A stretch of DNA of 64,000 nt, taken from Proteiniclasticum ruminis (GTDB lineage Bacteria > Bacillota > Clostridia > Clostridiales > Clostridiaceae). A program made the translations under genes and the position numbers. Below, in pieces: positions 18,233-26,625 of the stretch. Position 1 is the first letter of the stretch. Each line of letters begins with the position of its first letter. The DNA lies in assembly GCF_900115135.1 (NCBI RefSeq), contig NZ_FOVK01000001.1:868001-932000 (forward strand). The letters are read 5' to 3'. The notes under the pieces were generated by a model. That model did not search any database. It had not been told where the DNA came from and saw nothing but the letters and a program-made list of their open reading frames with translations.

Positions 18233-19570
18233 TTAAGCCCCCTCCTTTTTCTTCTCATCCAATGTTCGGATGGCCGCCTTGGCATCTCTGATGTTCTGCA
18301 GCAGAGGAATTTTGGATGGACAAATATAGGTGCAGTTACCACATTCAATACAGTCCATGGCTCCTAAGGCCCGAGCCTTTTCCAAATCTCCCCGTCTGTA
18401 CGCCTCACTGATAAGTACGGGCTGAAGGTTCACTGGGCAGACATGAATGCATTCCGCACATCTGATGCAGTCACTTTCTTCTCCGATTCTGGACTCTTTC
18501 TCATTGAGTGCCGTAATGGCAGTCATAGCCTTCATCACAGGTATTTGCAGGTCTGAGAGGGTTCTTCCCATCATTGGCCCTCCACTTAATAGCTTCTCAG
18601 GGGACTTTATAAAGCCTCCACAATCCTTCAAAAGGCTCTCCACTGGCGTTCCGATCCTTACCAGAAGATTCTTTGGACTTATCACTGGAGTGCCTGAGAC
18701 AGAAACCACTCGTTCATAGAGCGGCTCTTTGAACGCTGCAGCCCGGTAAGAGGCTCTTACGGATGAAACATTCATCACAACGCATCGGACTTCCGCAGGA
18801 AGCCCGCCAGGCCTTACCTCTCTACCTGTAAGAAGCTTGATGAGATTCTTTTCAGATCCTCTGGGATACATGGTCTTCATTGGCACTACCCGTAGATTGG
18901 AAAGGTGCGCACCTGCATTCTCAACCGCTAATATGGCATCTTTTTTGTTATCCTCTATGGCTACATACACATTCTGAAGTTTCGGGAAAAGATTCGATAC
19001 TGTCTCAATTCCTTTGATAATCTCTTCTGTATACTCGAGCATCACCCGGTGGTCTGAGGTGGAATATGGCTCACATTCTGCTCCATTGATGATCAGCGTG
19101 TCAATGACACTGCCTTTGGGAGGATTCAGTTTCACTGCTGTTGGAAAAGCAGCTCCACCCATGCCTACGATGCCTGCTTTCTGAATTCTTTCCAGTATGA
19201 GTGCAGCCTCTGTGATCTGCTCTGCTTCTATTCTAATCTCTGCACTCAGCGTATCAAGACCGTCATTTTCCACTACGACGCAGTCTGATAAACCATTTAA
19301 AGTCGGTCTTTTTTCAATAGCTATGACTGTTCCGGATACGGAGGCATGCACATTGGCCGAAATCATCCCCGGAGCTTTCGCAAGAAGGGTACCGATATGC
19401 ACTCTGTCACCGACGGATACCACAGGTACTGCGGGTGCTCCAATATGCATGGACATCGGATAGATCAGTTGCTTTGGAATCGTTGCTTGTTCAATGGGTA
19501 ACCCATTTGTTCTATCCTTCATCTCATTTGGGTGACTGCCCCCATGCTTTCCCATAAAAAATAACCTCAT
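18233..19570 (-). CDS. rnfC: Rnf electron transport complex subunit C
   Basis: 445 residues, usual RnfC length. The N-terminal barrel has HIGAPAVPVVSVGDRV. The FMN/NADH-binding region (IVGMGGAAFPTAVKL, then NGAECEPY) resembles complex I NuoF. Two 4Fe-4S motifs stand near the C-terminus, CIRCAECIHVCP and CIECGNCTYICP. RnfC is the peripheral NADH-oxidising/reducing subunit. The start at ATG 19570 is supported by AAAGGA eight bases upstream. It forms a two-gene operon with rnfD. The promoter upstream carries a direct repeat that may be an operator. Confidence 0.93.
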   Translation of the reverse strand: MRLFFMGKHGGSHPNEMKDRTNGLPIEQATIPKQLIYPMSMHIGAPAVPVVSVGDRVHIGTLLAKAPGMISANVHASVSGTVIAIEKRPTLNGLSDCVVVENDGLDTLSAEIRIEAEQITEAALILERIQKAGIVGMGGAAFPTAVKLNPPKGSVIDTLIINGAECEPYSTSDHRVMLEYTEEIIKGIETVSNLFPKLQNVYVAIEDNKKDAILAVENAGAHLSNLRVVPMKTMYPRGSEKNLIKLLTGREVRPGGLPAEVRCVVMNVSSVRASYRAAAFKEPLYERVVSVSGTPVISPKNLLVRIGTPVESLLKDCGGFIKSPEKLLSGGPMMGRTLSDLQIPVMKAMTAITALNEKESRIGEESDCIRCAECIHVCPVNLQPVLISEAYRRGDLEKARALGAMDCIECGNCTYICPSKIPLLQNIRDAKAAIRTLDEKKKEGA

Positions 19571-19636
19571 GAAATCATTCCTTTCAAAAGTTCCCTGGAG
19601 TCATGATGTTCATCAAAACCCATCTATTCTTAGTAT

Positions 19637-19679
19637 ATTATATTTCACCTAAGAGAGGAGATAATTCACAGATAATTCA
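19637..19679 (-). promoter_or_regulatory. rnfC promoter with direct repeat over the -35
   Basis: On the minus strand TATAAT lies at 19642-19637. Seventeen bases upstream is a weak -35 inside two copies of GATAATTCA (plus-strand 19660-19668 and 19671-19679), spaced 11 bases, one helical turn. A regulator binding this repeat would block or recruit RNA polymerase. No regulator is assigned. Confidence 0.5.
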
Positions 19680-19699
19680 AAAAATCTCTCCAATGGGAA

Positions 19700-19728
19700 A
19701 GCCCTTCTCCGATTTTAGAAGAAGGGCT
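19700..19728 (-). terminator. terminator after nrdG
   Basis: A 9-bp perfect stem (19700-19708 with 19720-19728) lies about 20 bases past the nrdG stop. The T-run is short (TTTC), so efficiency is uncertain. Confidence 0.55.
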
Positions 19729-19747
19729 CTCTGTAAACAGTACAGTT

Positions 19748-20296
19748 TTATGCTCTTATGAGATGCAGCAAGGAGTCTCCCTTCTTGCTGAGTGATATGA
19801 TTTTCTGATTGGCGCTGCCAATAAAAGGTCTGTCTAATGTTCTTTCATCCATTATAAAAGGCCCGTCTACAAGAAGATCCGTTTCTTGGAGAAGTTTCTT
19901 CACGGAAGGAGTTTTCATCTGGAGCTTTAACAGCTCCTCATGGGTGTAGCCCGTATACGTAATCACATTTCCTCCAAGCTTATGAATCTCCTCTCCAAGA
20001 AAAGCCAAGACTTCTCCCTGCAGAAATGGTTCTCCTCCAGATATGGTTATGCCGGCTGCTCCACTGTTCTTGTATGCATTCACAATCTCGGAAGTACCAA
20101 TGAGTTTTCCGCCTTCTACACTGTGTGTTTCAGGATTATGACATCCTTTGCAGTTGTGCACACATCCTTGGGTAAAAACTACAAACCGAAGGCCCGGTCC
20201 ATCTACAATGGACTCCTCAATGATTCCAGAGATTCTGATCATCTTTTCATCTGAATCTGTCTTCAACCGGTAATTTTGTGATAGTCTATCAGACAT
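19748..20296 (-). CDS. nrdG: anaerobic ribonucleotide reductase activating protein (radical SAM)
   Basis: 182 residues. The radical-SAM cluster motif is CVHNCKGC (C45, C49, C52), followed by the SAM-binding GGEPF near 97 and the conserved N-terminal ESIVDGPGLRFVVFTQG. It uses reduced flavodoxin or ferredoxin and S-adenosylmethionine to put the glycyl radical on NrdD. Its ATG at 20296 overlaps the nrdD stop by 8 bases, a strong sign of coupling. An internal Met19 is closer to the usual family N-terminus and is an alternative start. Confidence 0.94.
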   Translation of the reverse strand: MSDRLSQNYRLKTDSDEKMIRISGIIEESIVDGPGLRFVVFTQGCVHNCKGCHNPETHSVEGGKLIGTSEIVNAYKNSGAAGITISGGEPFLQGEVLAFLGEEIHKLGGNVITYTGYTHEELLKLQMKTPSVKKLLQETDLLVDGPFIMDERTLDRPFIGSANQKIISLSKKGDSLLHLIRA

Positions 20297-22568
20297 GTTT
20301 CACTCTTTCCTTCACTTCCGATCGCTTAGCATCATTGAAACGGTCTAGCGTACCTACGAGATACCCGGTGATTCTTCTGATTCGTTCAAAAGGAAGCTCC
20401 AGTGTTTCTACTCTATGGCATTTTGGACAGCTGTCGCCAATCACTCCCTGATATCCACAAACCGGGTCCCGATCCAAAGGATGGTTGATGGAACCATATC
20501 CTACCCCTTGGTTCTTCATATGTCTGATGATCATTTCCATAGCAGAAGGATTAAACCTGGCATTTCCATCCAGCTCCACATAGGTGATATGTCCTGCATT
20601 GGTAAGCTCGTGATACGGTGCTTCCAATGAAATCTTCTTTAAGGACCCAATGGGGAAATATACTGGTACATGGAAAGAGTTTGTATAAAACTCATGATTT
20701 GTGATTCCAGGAAGACATCCAAATCTCTTTCGGTCGATGTTTACAAATCTTCCTGAAAGACCTTCAGCAGGTGTTGCCAGAAGAGTGTAGTTCAGCTTTT
20801 CTTTTGAAGCTCTCTCATCACACTTACTTCTCATAAAGCGGATGATCTCAAGACCAAGATCCTGTGATGCCTCCTCTTCTCCATGATGGGTTCCACGTAA
20901 AGCAACCAAGGTCTCCGCAAGACCGATAAATCCAACTGAAAGAGTGCCATGCTTGAGAATCCTGTCAATTTCTTCTTCTGCACCAAGGGTTTCAGAGTCA
21001 ATCCAGACACCTTCTCCCATGAGGAACGGATAATTCTCCACTCTCTTTCTTTTCTGTATCTCAAAACGGTGTCGAAGCTGTCTGAAGCAAAGTTCCATTC
21101 TATCTTCCAGAAGTGCATAGAATTTCTCCAACGATCCTTCTGCCATGATCCCGATTCTGGGCAGATTAATGGACGTAAAACTGAGATTCCCTCTACCTTT
21201 TGTCACTTCCCTTTCCGGATCAAAAACATTCCCCATTACTCTTGTTCTGCACCCCATATAGGATACTTCAGTGTTGTCGTCTCCTTCTCTATAATACTTG
21301 AGATTAAAAGGCGCATCCAAGAAACTGAAGTTCGGGAAGAGTCTCTTGGAAGACACTTCAATGGCTCTTTGGAAAAGATCATAGTTAGGATCCAAGGCTT
21401 CACTGCTGATTCCTTCTTTTACCTTGAAAATCTGGACTGGGAAAATTGGTGTTTCTCCATTTCCAAGCCCATCTTCCGTAGCCTGAAGAATCATACGGAT
21501 AACAAGTCTTGCTGCCGGTGTGATTCCAGTGCCATAATTGATGGAACTGAACGGTACCTGTGCTCCCGCTCTGGAGTTCATGGTATTGAGATTATGAATC
21601 AGTGACTGCATAGCCTGATAGGTGGAACGTTCGATCTTTCTTCTGGCAAGGTTGAGAAATTTCCATTCAAATGAGGATACATCCCCAGCTTGCTCCAGCC
21701 CAGCCAGATAGTTGTGAAAATCATTATAACTTTCAAACTCTGGAAGAGCACCTTTATCCTCAAAACTTCCAAGAAAGAGCTCTTTTTCTTCTCTAAGGTC
21801 TTTCATGATCTTTTGGAATGACTTTTCTACCCCCTTGGCCATGGCATTATCAAAATTTGGGATAGACTGTCCGCCGTGCATTTCATTCTGATTGGCCTGA
21901 AGCGCTATGCAAGCAAGAGCAGCATAGCTTTCAATGCTTTGAGGTTCTCTTAAAACTCCATGTCCTGTAGAAAAGCCCCCCTTGAACAGTTTATCCAGAT
22001 CAATCTGACAGCAGGTTTCGGTAAGAAGATAGAAATCCTTGTCATGAATATGGATATCACCCTCTTCATGGGCTTTTGCCATTTCTTTGGGCAGTACATA
22101 ATGGTCGATAAAATATTTTGAAGACTCCGAACCATACTTCAGCATCATCCCCATGGCGGTATTTCCATCCACATTGGCATTTTCCCGTTTGCCATCATCT
22201 GATGCCGCATCTGTATAGGATAGTTTTTTGAATCTTTCCATGAGATAGTCTCGACTCTCACGTAAGCTTGCTCTCTCGCTTCTATACAAAGTGTACGCCT
22301 TCGCGGTCCTGTACACTCCTTCCTGCATCAGTATAAGCTCAACCAGGTCCTGAATTTTTTCCACTTCGGGCATTACTTCAGTATCTAAAGAAGATACGAC
22401 AAGGTTTGTCAAGTAATCCAGTTTATCCCCAGTAAGCATTTCTTCAGGCACTTCACGGTTCGCCTTTTCTATGGCTTCTCTTATTTTAAAATAGTCGAAA
22501 GGAACTGTGCTTCCATCTCTTTTTCTGATTTCTCTTGGTGTCCATAAAGGTGTACTATTATTAACCAT
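20289..22568 (-). CDS. nrdD: class III (anaerobic) ribonucleoside-triphosphate reductase
   Basis: 759 residues. An N-terminal ATP-cone (about residues 10-100) for allosteric control is followed by the reductase barrel. The C-terminal zinc site is CGYQ...SCPKC, and the glycyl-radical segment RRITGYLVGT is close to the end. It reduces NTPs to dNTPs in the absence of oxygen, with formate as reductant in this class. It is activated by the downstream NrdG. RBS GGGGAAA precedes the ATG at 22568. Expression appears to be controlled by a cobalamin riboswitch and terminator about 190-330 bases upstream, which would lower it when B12 is plentiful. Confidence 0.95.
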   Translation of the reverse strand: MVNNSTPLWTPREIRKRDGSTVPFDYFKIREAIEKANREVPEEMLTGDKLDYLTNLVVSSLDTEVMPEVEKIQDLVELILMQEGVYRTAKAYTLYRSERASLRESRDYLMERFKKLSYTDAASDDGKRENANVDGNTAMGMMLKYGSESSKYFIDHYVLPKEMAKAHEEGDIHIHDKDFYLLTETCCQIDLDKLFKGGFSTGHGVLREPQSIESYAALACIALQANQNEMHGGQSIPNFDNAMAKGVEKSFQKIMKDLREEKELFLGSFEDKGALPEFESYNDFHNYLAGLEQAGDVSSFEWKFLNLARRKIERSTYQAMQSLIHNLNTMNSRAGAQVPFSSINYGTGITPAARLVIRMILQATEDGLGNGETPIFPVQIFKVKEGISSEALDPNYDLFQRAIEVSSKRLFPNFSFLDAPFNLKYYREGDDNTEVSYMGCRTRVMGNVFDPEREVTKGRGNLSFTSINLPRIGIMAEGSLEKFYALLEDRMELCFRQLRHRFEIQKRKRVENYPFLMGEGVWIDSETLGAEEEIDRILKHGTLSVGFIGLAETLVALRGTHHGEEEASQDLGLEIIRFMRSKCDERASKEKLNYTLLATPAEGLSGRFVNIDRKRFGCLPGITNHEFYTNSFHVPVYFPIGSLKKISLEAPYHELTNAGHITYVELDGNARFNPSAMEMIIRHMKNQGVGYGSINHPLDRDPVCGYQGVIGDSCPKCHRVETLELPFERIRRITGYLVGTLDRFNDAKRSEVKERVKHV

Positions 22569-22756
22569 CTCGTTTCCCCATTTCTAAATTTTTAACACAC
22601 TTTGTATCATAACATGATTCCATCGTATGTATTTTCTGATTTCATCTGGTTTCCTATAAGAAATCCCAAATGAATGTCTCCATGTCTGTATGTCTGTATG
22701 TGAGCGCAGAATCAGCATCTTTTTTCTGCATCACCTCTCTTTCCATAAAATAAAAA

Positions 22757-22777
22757 GAACCTGGCAACGCCAAGTTC
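22757..22777 (-). terminator. riboswitch expression-platform terminator upstream of nrdD
   Basis: A 9-bp stem with one G-U pair (22757-22765 with 22769-22777), three-base loop, followed on the minus strand by TTTTTATTTTA. It lies between the cobalamin aptamer and nrdD, so it is expected to act as the ligand-controlled terminator. Confidence 0.8.
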
Positions 22778-22796
22778 AAATCCTACAAAAATCTGA

Positions 22797-22897
22797 TTTT
22801 GCTTGACGCGAGCTGTGCATACCTCTGATAAAGGATCGGACTATAACCGTTGCGCGACAGTGCTGGAATCTCACCAGACTTCACTTTCATCAGACAC
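22797..22897 (-). ncRNA. cobalamin riboswitch (compact) controlling nrdDG
   Basis: The minus strand contains the conserved cobalamin-riboswitch core GGTGAGATTCCAGCACTG then TCGCGCAACGG (22875-22847), followed by TTATAGTCCGA. It matches the family consensus GGUGAAAAUCC-GCUGACGCGCAAC. Short flanking arms can pair (TCTGA near 22892 with TCAGA near 22826). The element is small, which fits the cobalamin-II or AdoCbl-variant class better than the large class. A terminator follows and then nrdD. Cobalamin-controlled B12-independent ribonucleotide reductases are a known theme in genomes that also carry a B12-dependent class II enzyme. The borders are approximate. Confidence 0.85.
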
Positions 22898-22905
22898 ATA
22901 TTTAC

Positions 22906-22933
22906 TTTATACACTACCATACCCTCATTGAAA
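22906..22933 (-). promoter_or_regulatory. probable promoter of the cobalamin riboswitch / nrdDG transcript
   Basis: Minus strand TTTCAA (22933-22928) and TATAAA (22911-22906), 16 bases apart. A start near 22899 would begin the transcript just before the aptamer, in keeping with a compact riboswitch. Confidence 0.5.
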
Positions 22934-23015
22934 GCACAATCCTTGAAACTTCTTTGAGACTGCTCTGCCCTTGCACAATAGCTCTTCTGATCTTCCTTCC
23001 TATGAGCAGAAAAAA

Positions 23016-23046
23016 GGAGCGACCCCAAAGAAAGCAGGTCTGCTCC
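23016..23046 (-). terminator. terminator after the DEAD-box helicase gene
   Basis: GGAGC and GACC arms (23037-23046) pair with 23016-23024 with one bulged base, and a run of six T follows on the minus strand. It separates the helicase transcript from the riboswitch promoter. Confidence 0.75.
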
Positions 23047-23088
23047 AGCATCTATTTCTTCTCTATGAAGGTTCGCAGTTTTTCAACA

Positions 23089-24393
23089 CTATACTGCTTT
23101 TTTATTTTTTGATGGGCTTTTTTTATATCCAGTCTTGTTTACCTGACTCTTCTTCGAAAAACTCTGTGAAGACTGGTTTACTCCTGATTTATGCTTCTGT
23201 TTCTGCTGATTCTGTTTTTGGTCCACAGGTTTTGTCTGTGCATCCACAGTATCGAGAATCTCCAGTGGATACTTATGGTCTTTCACTTCAGGAATCCTTT
23301 TGCTGATCAATTTTTCAATATCCCTCAAAAGATTTACCTCTGCAACATCACAAAAGGAGATGGCAATGCCTCCAAGTCCCGCTCTTCCAGTTCTTCCGAT
23401 TCTATGGACATAAGTCTCCGGAACTTCAGGAAGATCAAAGAGAATCACATGGGAAAGTTCTTCCACATCTATCCCTCGGGCGGCGATATCCGTCGCTACC
23501 AGAATTTTCGTCTCTCGGTCTTTAAAATTCTTCAGCGCCAGCTGCCTTGCTGTCTGTGACTTGTTTCCATGGATGGCCTGAGCTTTATAGTTCATCTTGA
23601 CAAGAGCTTTCACAATTTTATCCGCTCCATGCTTCGTTCTTGAAAAAACAAGAACACGGTCCATCTCCAGCGTTTCAAGGAGATTGGTCAGCAGATGGAT
23701 CTTATTCACCTTATTCACTTTATAGACACTCTGTTCTATGGTATCTACCGTTGACGCCACCGGAGTAATGGTGACCTTAGAAGGTTTTGATAAAATTGAG
23801 TTTGCCAGCACTTCTATTTCCTTCGGCATGGTAGCTGAGAAGAAAAGTGACTGTCTTTCTGAAGGAAGATGAGTGATGATTTTACGGACATCGTGAAGCA
23901 TCCCCATATCCAGCATCATATCTGCTTCATCCAGCACAAAATGCTCCACATCTTTCAAAGAAATGAACCTCTGCTGGATCAGATCCAAAAGTCTTCCTGG
24001 TGTTGCTACAAGTATATCAATCCCTCTACCCAGCACTTCAGTCTGTGGATTCTGGGATACACCACCAAAAATAACCGTGGTCTTCAGTTTCAGATATTTG
24101 CTGTAGGTCTTAAAACTGTCACTGATCTGAATGGCAAGCTCCCTCGTAGGTGCAAGAATCAGTGAACGTATTTTTCTTTTTCCTGAGAAGGTCTGTGTTT
24201 GGGACAAAGCTTCCAGAATGGGCAATGCGAAAGCAGCCGTTTTTCCTGTACCTGTCTGTGCACAGCCAAGAAGGTCTTTCCCTTCTAAAAGAAGTGGTAT
24301 GGACTGTTCCTGGATTGGCGTAGCATAACTGTACTCTGCCTCTTTCAGCGCTTTCTGAATTGGTATGGATAGATTTAAATCGGTAAATAACAT
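23089..24393 (-). CDS. DEAD-box ATP-dependent RNA helicase (RhlE/CshA-like)
   Basis: 434 residues with the full helicase set: Q-motif [10 protein letters not shown] near residue 25, Walker A AQTGTGKT near 46, [20 protein letters not shown] near 153, SAT, and [10 protein letters not shown] near 325. A basic, Lys/Gln-rich disordered tail (last 60 residues) probably increases RNA affinity. It unwinds RNA duplexes in ribosome assembly, decay or cold adaptation; which one is unclear. RBS AAGGAG precedes the ATG at 24393. It is monocistronic. Confidence 0.92.
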   Translation of the reverse strand: MLFTDLNLSIPIQKALKEAEYSYATPIQEQSIPLLLEGKDLLGCAQTGTGKTAAFALPILEALSQTQTFSGKRKIRSLILAPTRELAIQISDSFKTYSKYLKLKTTVIFGGVSQNPQTEVLGRGIDILVATPGRLLDLIQQRFISLKDVEHFVLDEADMMLDMGMLHDVRKIITHLPSERQSLFFSATMPKEIEVLANSILSKPSKVTITPVASTVDTIEQSVYKVNKVNKIHLLTNLLETLEMDRVLVFSRTKHGADKIVKALVKMNYKAQAIHGNKSQTARQLALKNFKDRETKILVATDIAARGIDVEELSHVILFDLPEVPETYVHRIGRTGRAGLGGIAISFCDVAEVNLLRDIEKLISKRIPEVKDHKYPLEILDTVDAQTKPVDQKQNQQKQKHKSGVNQSSQSFSKKSQVNKTGYKKSPSKNKKAV

Positions 24394-24477
24394 AAGTACT
24401 CCTTTTTCAGCATCTTATTGTGCTGTAGTAAATATTGCATCTTATAAATTCTGGCAAAATCAGAAAAACCATAAAAA

Positions 24478-24502
24478 ACAGGAACACACAATGCGTTCCT
24501 GT
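24478..24502 (-). terminator. terminator downstream of the small membrane protein gene
   Basis: An 8-bp stem (24478-24485 with 24495-24502), partly extended inward, is followed on the minus strand by six T. The 322-base gap 24394-24715 holds this hairpin and presumably the helicase promoter. No gene was recognised in it. Confidence 0.7.
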
Positions 24503-24715
24503 ACATTGAATCCGATTCATTTCTGATGACCAAAACATAATACTGCAAAGAAGTATACAAATGGTCTCTACCTGAAAAGTTGCTTTTAAAAGTATATCAT
24601 ACTTTTTCATTATTTGCTTGATAATTTTTAGCACAGCTTGTTTCAACCTTAAGTTATAAGGTATTCAGAAAGCATTCCGCAATTTCTGGCAGAGATTTGT
24701 CTTCATGAATTGACT

Positions 24716-24949
24716 CTATTTCCCCTTGGTTCTCATCTTCTCAAAATAATAAATGCCATTAATGATCAGTGCGCCTAAAGCAATGTATGCTGCATAGCTG
24801 TCTTTAGCCCCATGTATGGTGTAATACTCCACATAGCTCAGACCACTTTCCAGAGCTTCCTGCCGATAGGATACTTGGGGCCACAAAATCAACCCATAGA
24901 CAGCAATGGCAAAAACAATGTTCATAACCAGCATTTTTTTCTCTTTCAT
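24716..24949 (-). CDS. small two-helix membrane protein, unknown function
   Basis: 77 residues. It has a short basic N-terminus (MKEKKML), one hydrophobic helix (MNIVFAIAVYGLILW), a polar loop with VSYRQEALESGLSYVEYY, a second helix (YAAYIALGALIINGIYYF) and a basic end. This resembles small uncharacterised Firmicute membrane proteins, and I do not recognise a family. A good RBS (AAGGAG) seven bases before the ATG, correct membrane topology and a downstream terminator support it as a real monocistronic gene. Confidence 0.7.
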   Translation of the reverse strand: MKEKKMLVMNIVFAIAVYGLILWPQVSYRQEALESGLSYVEYYTIHGAKDSYAAYIALGALIINGIYYFEKMRTKGK

Positions 24950-25111
24950 AACAGCACTCCTTTATTCATATATCTAATACTATAACACGAACCATTTTTT
25001 GTAAATTCAAATATTTCTGATATCTATTGCCCTATATTCAATGAAGGCGGTGAAATATAGTACGTGCTGCCGCGGAAAGGCCCCTTCTTTTCTGATTCTC
25101 CATATTTTTTA

Positions 25112-25139
25112 TTGATTTTTAAGAAATGCACCGTATAAT
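25112..25139 (+). promoter_or_regulatory. tmRNA promoter
   Basis: TTGATT (25112-25117) and TATAAT (25134-25139), 16 bases apart, placing the start about 10 bases before the mature 5' end. Confidence 0.75.
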
Positions 25140-25156
25140 GTAGTATATACCTTCAT

Positions 25157-25507
25157 GGGGATGTATTGGCTTCGACGGGGGTATGGAGCACTTGATAAGC
25201 GAGTAGAAGGAAGCTATGGACCTGCTTTAAAAAACTATGGCGAAAAGATAAACGCAGAAGATAATTTTGCACTAGCAGCTTAGTCTGCTACGTTCTACCT
25301 GGGATGTCCGCTGCCTGGGATAGAGCGCCGATTAGCGGAAAAACGAGCCTGAGTAAGCTTTGCCTCAGGAACGGAATAAATGAAGCTACCAACGGCCAAG
25401 TCTGCTTGTAAACTAAGCCAGAGGGAATTTTAATTACAAAGCTACACTCGTAGAAAGTCCTGTTCTTCGACTTTCGGACAGGGGTTCGACACCCCTCATC
25501 TCCACCA
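25157..25507 (+). ncRNA. ssrA: transfer-messenger RNA (tmRNA)
   Basis: The 5' end GGGGATGTATTGGCTTCGAC and 3' end GGGGTTCGACACCCC..TCCACCA are typical of tmRNA. The seven-base acceptor stem (25157-25163 with 25497-25503) pairs fully with one G-U, and CCA is encoded. The tag frame ends at the TAG at 25281-25283 and reads ...EDNFALAA. Beginning at the GGC at 25239 it would be GEKINAEDNFALAA, though the resume codon is not certain. It frees ribosomes stalled on broken mRNAs together with SmpB and marks the peptides for proteolysis. smpB is not in this window. Confidence 0.97.
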
Positions 25508-25510
25508 CAC

Positions 25511-25548
25511 AAGGTCTAGACCATTTAGGTCTAGACCTTATAATTTTT
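25511..25548 (+). terminator. tmRNA terminator
   Basis: A perfect 12-bp stem (25511-25522 with 25528-25539), five-base loop, followed by TAATTTTTT. It starts four bases after the encoded CCA. Confidence 0.9.
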
Positions 25549-25614
25549 TGCGGTGAAAAGCACACATCGCTCAATACGTCAGAAGCAAACACTAAGAGTG
25601 CTGTAGAAAATGGT

Positions 25615-26457
25615 TCAGGAAGTCCGGGACTTCATCTGCATGGCTTTTGGAGACATCTTAAAGGTCTTGACAAAAGCTTTGTAGAAGGTAGCGTAATCAG
25701 AAAACCCACTCTCATAAGCAACTTCAGAAATATTACGGCCAAGAAGTATCGCATTCTTCGCATGAACAAGCCTTTGCTGAAGTACTGTCTGATAGAACGT
25801 CAAGTTATGTTTTTCTTTGAAAAGGTGTGTGATTTTTGACTTACTTACACTAAATATCTCAGACATTCTCTGTAAGGATAAGTCTTCCACATAGTGCTCC
25901 TGAATGTAATTAATCATATCTTTCATAAGTTGTGCGCTGTCTTTTTTCTCTACAGTTTTAAGCTTTCTAAAGTACAAAGTTCTGTTCAGATGAACAAGTG
26001 TAGAGATAAAAAGCGCTTCGATGGCTGGGGAGCAGCAGATATTATGTTGTACTTTTTCTGAATACATCATAAAGGCAACGGAATGCAGCCCTTGCCAAGT
26101 GGCACTTGGTGTTCTAAGTACATAACAGTTCTCTCCGTCCGGAAACTCAAATACTTCCTTGAGCTCTGGATATCTTTCTACAAGGCTCCTCCAGAAGTTT
26201 TCTTTGAAGTATACAACAATAGAAGCTTTCCTCTTCTCCATCTCGCCCGAGCCGGATATTTTTATGTCGGTGTTCGCTTTTGTTAAAAGAATATCTCCTT
26301 CTTCTAAGGAAAAAAACTGGTGATCATGCATAAAAGAAAAATCGCTGCACTTATTGAACAGCAGTAGATATCTTTCAGTATAAGTCTCCATATTTTCATT
26401 CTCAAGTAGAAACTCTTCTAAAGTGCATACGCAAAGGTCTCCGTTTCTTTGGTCCAT
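25615..26457 (-). CDS. AraC-family transcriptional regulator
   Basis: 280 residues. The N-terminal part is a cupin-like sensor (HDHQFFSLEEGDILL near 50). The C-terminal 100 residues hold the two helix-turn-helix motifs of AraC/XylS: LSLQRMSEIFSVSKSKITHL and NISEVAYESGFSDYATFYKA, followed by FKMSPKAM. It is divergent from the GPH symporter and creatininase-like genes and is the obvious candidate to regulate them in response to the transported compound. The start is taken at ATG 26457, with GAGGG five bases upstream. The open frame extends to a TTG at 26469 but with poor spacing. Confidence 0.9.
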   Translation of the reverse strand: MDQRNGDLCVCTLEEFLLENENMETYTERYLLLFNKCSDFSFMHDHQFFSLEEGDILLTKANTDIKISGSGEMEKRKASIVVYFKENFWRSLVERYPELKEVFEFPDGENCYVLRTPSATWQGLHSVAFMMYSEKVQHNICCSPAIEALFISTLVHLNRTLYFRKLKTVEKKDSAQLMKDMINYIQEHYVEDLSLQRMSEIFSVSKSKITHLFKEKHNLTFYQTVLQQRLVHAKNAILLGRNISEVAYESGFSDYATFYKAFVKTFKMSPKAMQMKSRTS

Positions 26458-26625
26458 CTTCACCCTCAATCCTCCATTTCTTCAGTACTCTACTGTACGA
26501 AAATTTTGCTATATTTGCAATGTTTTATATGATTATAGCAATTTTTTCAATGTATTCACAGTGTTATATTGTCATGAGAAAATACGTTTTCAGATGATCA
26601 ACAATAATTACACAAGGAGTACAAT

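Noticed and set aside
22783-23028. 81-codon open frame on the minus strand upstream of nrdD
   Set aside because: It is fully overlapped by the cobalamin riboswitch and the helicase terminator, with no ribosome-binding site or recognisable protein features.
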